Assembly (NCBI GenBank): GCA_903813345.2
Contig: CAIIXF020000010.1
Span: forward strand, 2,283,169-2,347,168
Length of the DNA stretch: 64,000 nt
Direction of reading: 5' to 3'
DNA from: Owenia fusiformis
Lineage: Eukaryota; Annelida; Polychaeta; Sabellida; Oweniidae
The position numbers and the translations under genes were made by a program. The number at the start of each line of letters is the position of its first letter. The stretch's first letter is position 1. Positions 49,566 to 60,800 of the stretch are shown here, piece by piece. Under the pieces are notes generated by a model, which worked only from the letters and a program-made list of their open reading frames with translations, did no database searches and was not told the origin of the DNA.

Positions 49566-49960
49566 AAAGGACGATTCTCGGTTTGGAGAACGAAGTTCAT
49601 CAATCTAAATGAGCATTATCCCTGCTTCGGACAAATTTGATTTTTTTACATAATATAGATTTGAATGTCTTCTTTTGAATAGTCATAATTTAATTTGGGT
49701 AATATTTCTAGATTTTTCTCAAAAAAAATATTAGCGCAGTACACTGATGAACTTCTTTCCCCAAATCGAGACTTGTATTTTATTGAATCGATCAAATCGA
49801 GCATTATCCCTGCTTCAGACCAATTTGTTATTTTTACATCTTGTAGATCTAAATGTCCTCTTTTGAATATTCATAGTTTAATTTGGGTAATATTTCTATA
49901 TTTTTCATTAAAAAAATTATTAGCCCAGGAGACTGTTCTCCAAACCGAGAATCGTCCTTT
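49566..49960. repeat. Perfect 26-bp inverted repeat enclosing a tandem pair
   Basis: The arms at 49566-49591 and 49935-49960 (core GATTCTCGGTTTGGAGAAC) are exact reverse complements. Between them a segment of about 120 bp, with CATTATCCCTGCTTC and TTAATTTGGGTAATATTTCT, occurs twice at 49611 and 49799 with some divergence. Probably a small DNA element. Confidence 0.65.
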
Positions 49961-50039
49961 GCAATATTTCAACAATTTTCACATGTGCTTTTATGCTCAT
50001 ATTGACCCGCCAAAGATAACAAACAGACCAAGCAAGCAT

Positions 50040-50097
50040 ATACAAACAAACAAACAAACAAACAAACAGATAAATGGCAAACAAACGAATAAACAAA
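50040..50097 (+). repeat. CAAA microsatellite
   Basis: An interrupted run of AAAC/CAAA units. It creates spurious Lys/Asn/Thr/Gln-rich and Phe/Val/Cys-rich ORFs on the two strands. Confidence 0.9.
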
Positions 50098-52906
50098 CCA
50101 AAAATAATTATTTGTTGCCAAAATGAAGTGTGGCGGAGACGTAAAACACAAACATCTACATGCATGCTAGGTTAATGATCATGAGAGATTAACATTTCAG
50201 GAAAAGCGTTTAGTTTGACACAACGAAACGTGTCTACAGGGCACTTATTTGGAAACAAAACATGAGATCAAATTATCCGCCCATTTGCAAGGCTGTGTGT
50301 ATAATCTTAGAAATAATCCAGTATGATATCACTGCACGCTTTTGATGCACGAGAATTCACTACATAGAAATCGGAGATAATGGTGTACCCCGAAGGAGGT
50401 ACGAGTTCGGAAGATGCATCTCCCTCCCCTACTCCACGACGAAATTTGGAATATTGTACTTTTTAAGCCCCATGGGATCTAGGGTAACTTAAGCTTGCAA
50501 AACATAATGAATTTTAAACTTATCAAATTCGCGAATTTTAACGGTGAAATTGTGATTTTTCAGAATTTGCGAAATTTATTAACGTCGAAATATACAAAGA
50601 GTACCGTATTCATATTCGAGATAATTGATGCCGAGCTCGAGACCTCCCCCTAATTTCAGTAATTTTCTGCACGTAGACCAGCTACTAGTCTATTTTTGTT
50701 GTTTTATAGAAAATCAAGATCTAACCCAGAATCGAGTTTAACATAGCTCAAAACTAATTCTTCAAGATAAGCGTAAATGTACCCTCCTACACAAGGACTG
50801 ATACCGGAAAAAAGGTGCAAAGTATGATAAACGAACCAATACGACTATTCAAAGGCAGAATCAGATCAACAGGATAGGGAATTTCAAGCAAAATGTACCA
50901 TTGACCTAGCATTATATTACTTAAGATTCCTAGTGCAAAAATGAGGAAAAATGTTAAAAATCTCTCAAATAATGAAAAATGAAACCATTATTGTAAAAAT
51001 CTCTAGTTTTCCTTAAATAAAGTACATACTTTGGGTATTTTTAGAAAATTGACATGGCAAGGAATGATATAAGCCAAAAATATTTTTAAGTCGAAACAAT
51101 TTTTTAAAAAGTCGATCGCTAACAGCAATGTCGCAGAGCTAGGCACCAGACAGAACGTATGCTTCCAATTAGTGTAAACAAATGACTAAAATATTTGTAA
51201 TTTATATGTCATTGTAGACCATACCTTGATTTATTTGTTTATCTCCTAATAATAGAGAGTTATAATGATCACGTGATTAATCTCCAAACTTTATGTAATT
51301 TTTATACTTTCTTAACTCACAAATTATAAATACAACTGCGGCAGAATGACAATGCAGTGACGAGTGTTAATAGAATACTTATCATATTTTTGCTGTTTTA
51401 AAAAATGCACTTGGCTTTAATACTCCTTGTATCAAATTTTAAAAGGTTGTTGCCTTTTTAGATTAAACTATTTTAGCTAAAAAATGATTCGATATTTTAA
51501 GTTGCATCAAAGACTGAATTATAATTATTAATGACGTACGGAAGTTCTTGACACTGTGACAAATATAGTGTAACCTGGTTATCAGAAACGTGTATTTCTA
51601 TATATATAAATACGAGTAAATATGCACGTGTTTATCTATATATATACATTGTATGGCCATTCTTATCTTGAACAGTAAGTATTACAACACATTTGAACCT
51701 TGATGTTCTTATAATAGCAAAAATTAACTCAAGTATTTTAGGGACTGAACTGCCCAACATATGTGGTTATATACATGATACTTAACATGTATATGAATTT
51801 ATAAAAAGCAGTTTGACAGGTACATTGCAACATAGTACTAGCAATAACCATTTCAATGAGTCTTGTATAACATTGATTGAACAGAATCATATGCTGATAT
51901 GTAAATATGCACGTGTTGTTAGGATTTAAAACTCGATTATTTCGATAATTGCTCTATGATTTGTACATTATAATATTTATCTAAGTCAAAAATGGTTCCA
52001 TATTTTGTACCTGTATAATTATTAACATTCTGACTTCTTTGGGAATGGATATTATAATATTTCTGTGAATAATACTATAATTTTGATAATCTAGAAGAGA
52101 CTATTGAAAAAGGAAGACATTTGCTAAGAAAGGCTGAAAATTCTTGTATTTATACTCTATAATCTTAAACCTGTAAACGATATTAAAAATAATTTGAATC
52201 ATCAAAGTCTCCTTATACAAATACAAAGGCTTCTCTTTTGTAAATAAGAGCTTGAAACAATTTCCTCACTTATTCATTTTATGTGAATAAATTGACATTT
52301 AGAAATTACAAGAGGTACATCTTACAATGCTCGTGTCGTGCGCTTTTGCCTCTTACAAAATGAACGAACTCAAATCTTATATTTTCAGGAATGAAGCTAT
52401 GTCTCAAAGTTTATTATTGCAGATGCTGATGCAAGGTGCAGGTTGTTGGCAACAGTAAACAATGCATAAACTAAACCACAGTTTTAAACCTACCCACAAA
52501 ATACACAAGATAAAGAATCACAAAGTCATTTAATCCACTGACAGTAAAAAATGAACTAAATGACTAATGTCTTTCCCAAATACGGGGTGGGGGTTAAGTG
52601 AAAGTGAAATTACTCGTGGTGTGATGGTGTTTAGTGCCTACGTGCAAGATTTACTAATGGCTTAACAGTACACCACATCCTAAAGTTATAACATTCACTA
52701 TTCAGTATATGAATAAAATTAACACGAACTAGTAAGTAGGCCACCATGCCATTTGAAAAGATGACCCTTATCATCTTATTAGAAATTTAGGGTTCAACCA
52801 AATTTTCAAAAATATCCAATCAGCAGAAGGGTGTGTCTTCCAAGTACTTTAGGTATAAAAGTAGTCTATCTTATATCTATGTCTTTGCAATCACAAGTAC
52901 CACATA

Positions 52907-53098
52907 CGATAAAACATTTCTAAGTGAACACGCTTTGGACTGAGTAAAAAGTGTTCTTAGTTTAGGGTTTAGGAATACATCTTAGAGAGATGGTTTTAGC
53001 ATGGGAGCGGGAGGGAATAAAAATTGGGTATAGGGAAATGTGTTAAAGTTACAGGGGTGTTCAGTTTAGAAGGGTGATCAAGTTATGGGGTTTTACTG
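52907..53098. mobile_element. Pogo/Tigger-like MITE, copy 4 (degenerate)
   Basis: The left end CGATAAAACATTTCTAAGTG follows TA. The right end GGGGTTTTACTG precedes TA. Interior words such as AAGTGAACACGC match copy 1. Confidence 0.5.
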
Positions 53099-53368
53099 TA
53101 CTCTAAAAACGTTGCACTTCACATCAAGAACAAGTACTTAATTTAAAGCCTAGTGAGAAAGTTGTTGGATCATAGTTAAGATCATCTTAGATTACCAAGG
53201 TATGAAGTTTTCATAGATTGAAAATTAAACTGGTAAGCCAGTATGAGTAAAGATTAGGAGTCTAAATTTCCACTTCACATGCTAGACAAACCGCATGGAA
53301 GTTTTTAAATTTAACCCCCCCCCCCAGAATAATACAGATGATTCCATTTCACTCATTTCCATCTTGTA

Positions 53369-53562
53369 CAGTAACACTTGGTAAAAGTGGAATTCCTCTG
53401 CTAGTGGAAGACCTAAAATGAAAGTAGAACACTTTTCTGAAACCGTTTTATTGGGACCACTAAATGGCTTCAGTTTAAATGAACCTCAGTAAGTGGAACA
53501 CTCCCAAGGTGGAACATATTTTAAGCGGTAGCAATGGCATTCCACTTACATAGGTTTTACTG
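53369..53562. mobile_element. Pogo/Tigger-like MITE, copy 5
   Basis: Starts CAGTAACACTTGGTAAAAGT after TA and ends TACATAGGTTTTACTG before TA. It shares its AAGTGGAA-type interior with copy 2, in reverse orientation. Confidence 0.6.
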
Positions 53563-54134
53563 TACTTAATTATGTTTTTAAACATACACCAGCATATTTC
53601 CATAACAAGAAATGGTTAATGCTAATTTCTTCAAACTAAGGTGCAGTCCTCTTTGCAACCCTCAGTACTGAAAACCAGAGACATCTTTACAAAATACTAT
53701 TTTGGGTTCTTAATATGATCTTATTTCTTGAATAAATCTATATATTGCTGTATGCCCAGAAATGTAAGTAATAGTTTGTACGAGTACCAACATGGTGTTG
53801 GTACTAGATATAGTATAGATGGCAGTTCATATCACAAATTGGTTGTTTGTTGAGTTGGTTAACAGGTTTTGAAAAATACAAAACCCTGCCACATTGGCTA
53901 CATCAAAAAAGCAACGCCAGGATTTATTAAATAGGTTGATGATGTTATATAAACATGTTGTTAAAATCATAGGTTTTTGTTTAAGCAAGGTTTAACATTA
54001 TCAAAAGAAACATTGAACTGTTCATAAGAACATGAATTTCACATCTATGATACTAATCATTGTAATGCAATAAAAGTGCATAGTTCATTACAAAATATAT
54101 GTGTAAAACAATACATATATAAAAAATTTAACAT

Positions 54135-54246
54135 GCAAAATGTTACCACCTCCCATTTGTTAAAGTCGCCAAATGCCGACAGACAAACACTGTCTCCAAA
54201 AGTTGAAGACTATATAACAATATGTCACCACTTGTGGGGTGACATA
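54135..54246. repeat. Inverted fragment of the GTCACCAC family
   Basis: It ends ATGTCACCACTTGTGGGGTG and contains CTCCCATTTGTTAAAG, the complement of the CAAATGG core found at 22590-22720. Confidence 0.45.
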
Positions 54247-54508
54247 AAGTGGGTAAAATATATTTTGGGATAATTAACAATCAGTATTACAGAAAATTAT
54301 CGTTTATTGTCAACTATCTGTTCACTTCACTGCCTTTAATTTTCATTATTGAGTTCTTTGAAGCAGAAACGACTAATTGCATCATCTTTGATTTTACTCC
54401 TTCTGAGGGAATATGTCTATCACAGTCTATAAATGGACTAAGTGGTATAAAACCTCATAAAATGTTATAGAGTTAAGAACTCATGGAAAACAGTCTCTGG
54501 ACACTCAG

Positions 54509-54829
54509 TATGTCTGAATATATCAATATGACATGTCTTAGTATTGAAGCGTGTCTGGTTATATCAATGATGTGACATGTCTTATATATTTGAGCATGTC
54601 TGAATACATCAATGCGACATGTCTTATTTATTTGAGCATGTCTGAATACATCAATGTGACATGTCTTATTTATTTGAGCATGTCTGAATACATCAATGTG
54701 ACATGTCTTATATATTTGAGGATGTCTGAATACATCATTGTGACATGTCTTATTTATTTGAGGATGTCTGAATACATCATTGTGACACATCCTATTTGAA
54801 TATGTTTGAAGATACCCATATGACATGTC
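54509..54829. repeat. 42-bp minisatellite next to the UBR-like gene stop codon
   Basis: About seven units of 42 bp built on GAATACATCAATGTGACATG and TCTTATTTATTTGAG. The unit is divisible by three and free of stops on both strands, giving 14-residue repeats either way. It begins about 10 bp past the stop of the minus-strand gene and would lie in its 3' UTR. Confidence 0.9.
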
Positions 54830-54836
54830 TACAAGT

Positions 54837-57800
54837 TCAACCAGTTGCACCAGGGAGCATTCTGCACTTCTTTTTCTTTGGACAATAACAGCAAGCCCTG
54901 GAAATATAAATCATGATGTAACTAAATGAAAAGGCACAAATAGATAATTGGATAATTGGCAGGAATAAAATGATTATATATGATTGACTATGATCATTAT
55001 AAACCAAACTTGATTTGTAAAATGTGTGATTTTTAGGCATGGCAGACTTGTTGTTAAGTTGAGCAGAATTATTTATGTATTTATCTTCACTTGTTAATTT
55101 TTAAATATTTGTTTTGAAAGGGGATCTAGTCTCAACAAAATGGACAATTTAAGCAAGCTCATTAATGATATCCTTACCAAGTAGGCTGATGGCCCATTAT
55201 GTGTGGTGTGGCACTGTGCTCTGAAATAACAACAAAACATATATGTTTATTGTTGAAACTTCATAAGTTTGTGGTCATATCACTGAAAAACGTTGAAAAT
55301 AGAGATCATGACCATTACAGTACATTAATCCACATATTTTATTTTATTTGGAAAACTCTTCTGTAATGGTGAAAATCAATCGAAAATCATGAGTGAATAA
55401 TTAAGTTTGATGCACCAAGAATATTAATAGAAGAGTATTTTGAACTAAAAGGCACATTACCTTTATGACATACTTCCATACATGGCCTGCAAACCCCTGC
55501 AATATACACAACAAAATACTGTACTGGGAAACTACAGAGGCAACATTTGAGAGTTGAAACATTAAAAGTCCTAAAAATCATATTAAACCAATACCAAATG
55601 TCAATGTTTCTTACAAAAGGCTAAGGGCAAAAGCCAATTTTTCAAGTATAACTCAAGAACAGCTTGGTTAGAGTTGATTTAAACAGCCACAGAAAAAATG
55701 GCAGAGATGGTTGGAAATTTAACTTTGATACAAACAGAAGACTAAAAATAACATTTTTTTATTTTTATTTTTATTTTTATTTATTTTTTTTTATTTCAGT
55801 TTATCAAGTACAGTTATACAATATTTTTACATACATATAGAACACAATAATTTCACATGACTTTTCTTATATATAGCTCTTGTTCTAATAAGTATTCTAA
55901 ATTTGGATGTTGACCATATTTATACTTGCTAATACAGTTTTTTGTTATTAATACAATATTATTTACATAATTCTCAATATATTTTTTCTTATTTGTATAT
56001 TTAAGCAAAATTTCCATTTCTGTTAATTTTATAGAGCATCCAAATTTTGCATTTATTTTGTTCATTATTTCTTTCCATATATGTTTTACCTTTTTACAAG
56101 AGATGAAGAAATGAGCATATGAGTCTTCTTCATTTCTGCAAAATTTACAATTGTTTGAGTTTGTCCCTTCAATTTTCCATTTAAATAGATGAATATTTGT
56201 GGGATATACCCTATGCAATATTTTGTACTGTAAGCTCTTTAATCTCGGTTCAGTAATATTTTGAATCATTTTCCAAATATCAGACCAATTAATATTTTGA
56301 TATTCATTATTCCATCGTTGACAAGCTCCTGGTATGATATTTTCTTTTTTAATAATTAATTGTTTATAATCTTTCGACTTTGATATTTTTTTGGTAATCA
56401 TACTTGAAGCAAAGGTCAGTGAAATGGAAGCCAGAGCGATTCAAGCTGAATCCAAGCTTAATGCTTTCCAAAAAAGACTGAGACAGAATTTCAAAGGATT
56501 CACACCCTAATAAAGAGTATCTCGGAGGAGCATGATACGCCATTGCTCAATACCTCATTACCAACCATTGGCCAGAAGACAAATGGAACTTTTTTCGGTC
56601 CAAGACCTCAGGGACCCACATGTGCTTCATCCCCTATTAAGGAGAAAGCAGTTAAGATTACTGAAACAAACCCTGATCAAAGTGCTCATAATGGTATAAA
56701 TGCCAATAAGAAACCAAGTGTACTTCGCCCAGTTAATCCTGTCGTGATCCCAGATAAACGTAATGAAGATAAACATTCTAAGGATGTGAATCCTCAACGT
56801 GCTGATTGTGTAAACCGTCGTATTAATGATCGTATTAATACTCATAGGTCTGCCAAGCATTCTGTGGTTGAGCCTGTGACTCCGGATGTAGATCACGATA
56901 CAAGTCTTGATGTAAGCCTGGATGACCACAAATCTTTTGCGATGGTGGCAAGCAAGAATAATGACAGATGGCAGGTAGCTGGCAGGCGCAAAGCAAACAC
57001 TGCAGTGAAAACGAGGACTGTACCCAAACCTACACTGCAAGGAGCCTTAACCCTTCAACGAGGAGAATCTGCTATGGTATATGTGGCCAATATTAAAGTA
57101 AATCCTGATATGACAGACAAGGACATAATACAAATGATAGTAGACTTTAATGCTGATCGGGGTATAACGATAATTCGTGCCTTTGTTGTGAGAGTGCGAG
57201 TTAGACTAGATAAAGTTGGCGTCAAGCTTCTGGTTAACACTGGGGATAGCCAGAAGTTGATTTACAACACATCTTGGCCAGATGGGATTACATGTGACTA
57301 CTGGAAAAGGAAGACACGATATATCTCACCAAGGTTTCAATCTCACAATGACTCCTGTGATTCCTGGAATCAAAGAGCTTGAACTGATTAACTACTAATC
57401 ATGGATAAGTTAACTCATGTCACTTATGCTTTGATAATTTATATCATTTATACCATTCTGCCAATAAGCATTATTAGTACCAACATGAATAATCAGGACA
57501 GTTTAATATCAGAAAGTGTGAACCTGGTGACATTTAATGTGTATGGGTATAATACTATTAAGCCCTATCTAGAACAACTTTCTAACTCAGCTGATATTAT
57601 AGGTTTAAGTGAACACTGGCAATATGGGGAATCCTTGAAGGAATTATACAGCATTAATGCACATTTTATGAGTCACCCTGTAGCATGTATTTCTGCCCAA
57701 AAGAAAGCACAAGGTAGACCTTATGGTGGTGTCTGTTTGCTATGGAGGAATAATATGTCTCATATGATTTCTCCAATAGATTGTCAGTCTGATTTTATTT

Positions 57801-60800
57801 GTGCCATAAAAATTGATATGGTAGATAAAACATACATTGTTATAAATACGTACTTACCAAGTAGTAAACCTGAAGGGTGTGCAGATTACATTGCTGCACT
57901 TGATGATCTAGATAGGATACTTAACATGTGTTTACTGCAAACTCCAAATGTAATTTTAATGGGTGATTTAAATGGTCACATTGGTATAAGTGGAGGTCCA
58001 AGAGGTATTGGGAAGCCTTCAGTGCAAGGTGCACATTTAATTGATTTTATTTTTAGGAATGGGTTAATTGTGACAAACTTATTAGATATGTGTAAAGGCC
58101 CCCTCAGCACCTATGTGGGTCACATGGGTCAACAATCCTGTATTGATTATATTCTTGTCACACCAGAGTTGCATTTTAGTATATTGGAGGTCAAGCATTT
58201 AGCAGATTGTAATCTAAATACTTCTGATCATATTCCGATTTCAATTGTTTTAAAAACAAATGCATTTAAAAAATGTCATAACAATGCTATAAGTCCTATG
58301 AAACTGTGCTGGGGAAAGTTAAGCTCAGACAATATTCAAACCAGATATACTGAACCACTGAATGGATATTTTAAGGAAGTCTGTGATTATTATGAAGATG
58401 TGGATATTGTTAATGGTAATGTGATAGATCAGGTGTTGAATGATGTATCTGCAGCAATGGTTAATCAAGGGAAATGTGCAATTCCTATAACTAAGTCAAA
58501 TAGATTTCTTAAACCATATTGGAAAATGAACCCCCACTTAAAAACTTTAGTGGAAGAAAAGAACATTGACTATAAACGTTGGCGTAATGCGGGAAAGCCA
58601 AGACACCCAAATGACCCACTATGGCTGAAGCATAAAGAGTCAAAAAAGAACTTTAGAAGAGCGCTACGAAGAGCAGAATATGAATACTACCTTGATGAAT
58701 GTAATGCTATAGAACAAGAAATAGACCAGCATAAGCTATGGCATTTAATAAAACGAGGCAACAAGAATAGCCAAACCAGTAGTGCGCCTAGCATAAGGAA
58801 TGAGCAGAACATGTTAATAACTGAAGAAGATGAAGTAAGAGAGACATGGAAAGATTACTTTGAGAAACTGGCCACACCAGATGGAAATAATAATACATAT
58901 GATGAGGAGTTCAAACAACAGATCGAAGATGACCTCAGAGTGATGGATGATCAGTCAAAGCATGAGCACTGTCCTGTATTAGATGACCCCCTTACTCCAA
59001 CTGAGATTGCTGACATATGCAAAGATCTGCCCAATAATAAAGCCCCAGGGTATGACAATGTAGCTTACGAGCATATTAAACATGCAGGACCAGCCTTATA
59101 TAAGCTCTTAGCAGTCATTTTTAAGTTTATTATAAAAAGTGAATATATCCCACTTAATTTTAGGAAGGGTGTAATTGTAACATTATTCAAAGGTGGCAAT
59201 CTAGATAAATTATCAATGGATAACCATAGGAGGATAACTTTACAAACCACAATATGCAAATTATTTGATGCTATAATACTCAGAAGAATAAAAGTTTTGC
59301 AAGAGCTAAATGTGATAAGACCACCATCAATTTATCAATTTGCAGGAAAACAGAATATGTCATGCTTACATGCCTCATTTTCATTACAAGAAGCCATGAG
59401 TTATTTTATGGAAATGGGTTCAGAAGTATATATTATGTATTTTGACACCAGGAAAGCGTATGATACTGTATGGTTAAATGGGTTATTCCATAGGATATAT
59501 AGTCATGTTGGCATTAAAGGAAAATGTTGGAGAATTTTAAGGAATTTGTATTCCTCATGTCATGATGTTGTTCGAATTAATGGCAAATTTTCAGATGGGT
59601 TCATGTCTAGACAAGGTATTCGGCAGGGAGGAAAGTCATCCTTGTTAATGTATCTGTACTTCATTGACCCTTTGTTAGATAAGCTGAACAAAAATGGGTG
59701 TAAAATGTATGATGTAACAATAGGTGCTCTAGGATATGCTGATGATTTAGTGGCCCTTGGACTCCACAGAATAAGTTTACAAACATCGATAGATGTTGCA
59801 TATAGATTCTCCAGATGCTGGAGATTTGATTTTAACATAAAGAAATGTGCTATCATGATTCTTAATAATACTTGTAGAGGAGTAGGGAACCCTGTATTTT
59901 ATCTAGGAAATAATAGCATAAATATTGTTAACTCTTACAAACATGTTGGGGTGACATTAAATACAGATGTAACTAGGAAAACTGATACTGTAAATAAGAA
60001 GATAAGTGAGGGAAGAAGGTCATTTTTTGCCCTCTGTGGAGTGAGATGTGAAAAGAGTATTTTAAATCCCCTTGTTTTATCAAAATTATTCTGGGCAGTT
60101 GCAGTCCCAAAAATGCTCTATGGCTGTGAGGTGTTGTATTTTAAACAAGCTGAGCTTGATTTGTTAAATGATGCACAAAGGCAAATAGCCAAAAGAATTC
60201 AGAAATTACCCATGAATACACCAGATATTGCTAGTTTGGGTTGTTTGGGATGGTTAGAACTCAGCGCTTATATAGATCTTCGGAAAATGTACTTCTTTAG
60301 GTCAATTGTAATGCTAAATCCAAGTTCAATCTGCAGAAAACTGTTTTTCCTGAGAATGCATGCAATGAAAGATAATATAACGGGAGTAATTATGAACAGG
60401 AGTATTGTATATAACATGTTACAAACCTTTATCAAGTATGAGATGAATGATATGATAATTAATGTTATTGAACAAAACATCATCCCTTCAAAAGAAATAT
60501 GGAAAAAGAAATGTAAAACTAATGTATATAAGCTTGTAATTGAAAGATGGAAAATGCTCCTTATGTTAAGTCACAAACTAAATGTTTTTAGAATTGTATG
60601 TCCCAAGTTCAAAGTGAATGCTTGGTGGACTATGAGCAAAAGAGCACCTATAGTTAAAAATGAATGTTTCCAAATGGTGAGGCTACTAACTGGAGGATGT
60701 TCATTAGAGGTATTTACCCAAACCAATGTCATAAGGGAAGATAGGAAATGTACCCTTTGTAATGCTGGGGTTGGTGACTTAATACATTTTGTACAACAGT

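Larger units (their letters stand above)
41523..54508. other. Long stretch without a convincing gene
   Basis: It contains three pogo-like MITEs (45973, 52907, 53369), an inverted repeat with internal tandem copies (49566-49960), a CAAA microsatellite (50040-50097) and a GTCACCAC-family fragment (54135-54246). Four short + strand ORFs at 43492-43770, 44121-44384, 44466-44702 and 44809-44991 lie in a row, but no splice-consistent gene could be built from them. The rest is AT-rich with nothing recognised. Confidence 0.4.

Noticed and set aside
49695-50165. ORFs of 143, 81 and 60 aa rich in Lys/Asn/Thr/Gln or Phe/Val/Cys
   Set aside because: They run through the CAAA microsatellite and an inverted-repeat element, with no homologous motif.
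54473-54850. ORFs of 82 and 125 aa on both strands with 14-residue repeats
   Set aside because: Both are the 42-bp minisatellite read in open frames. The minus-strand one is out of frame with the last exon of the UBR-like gene.
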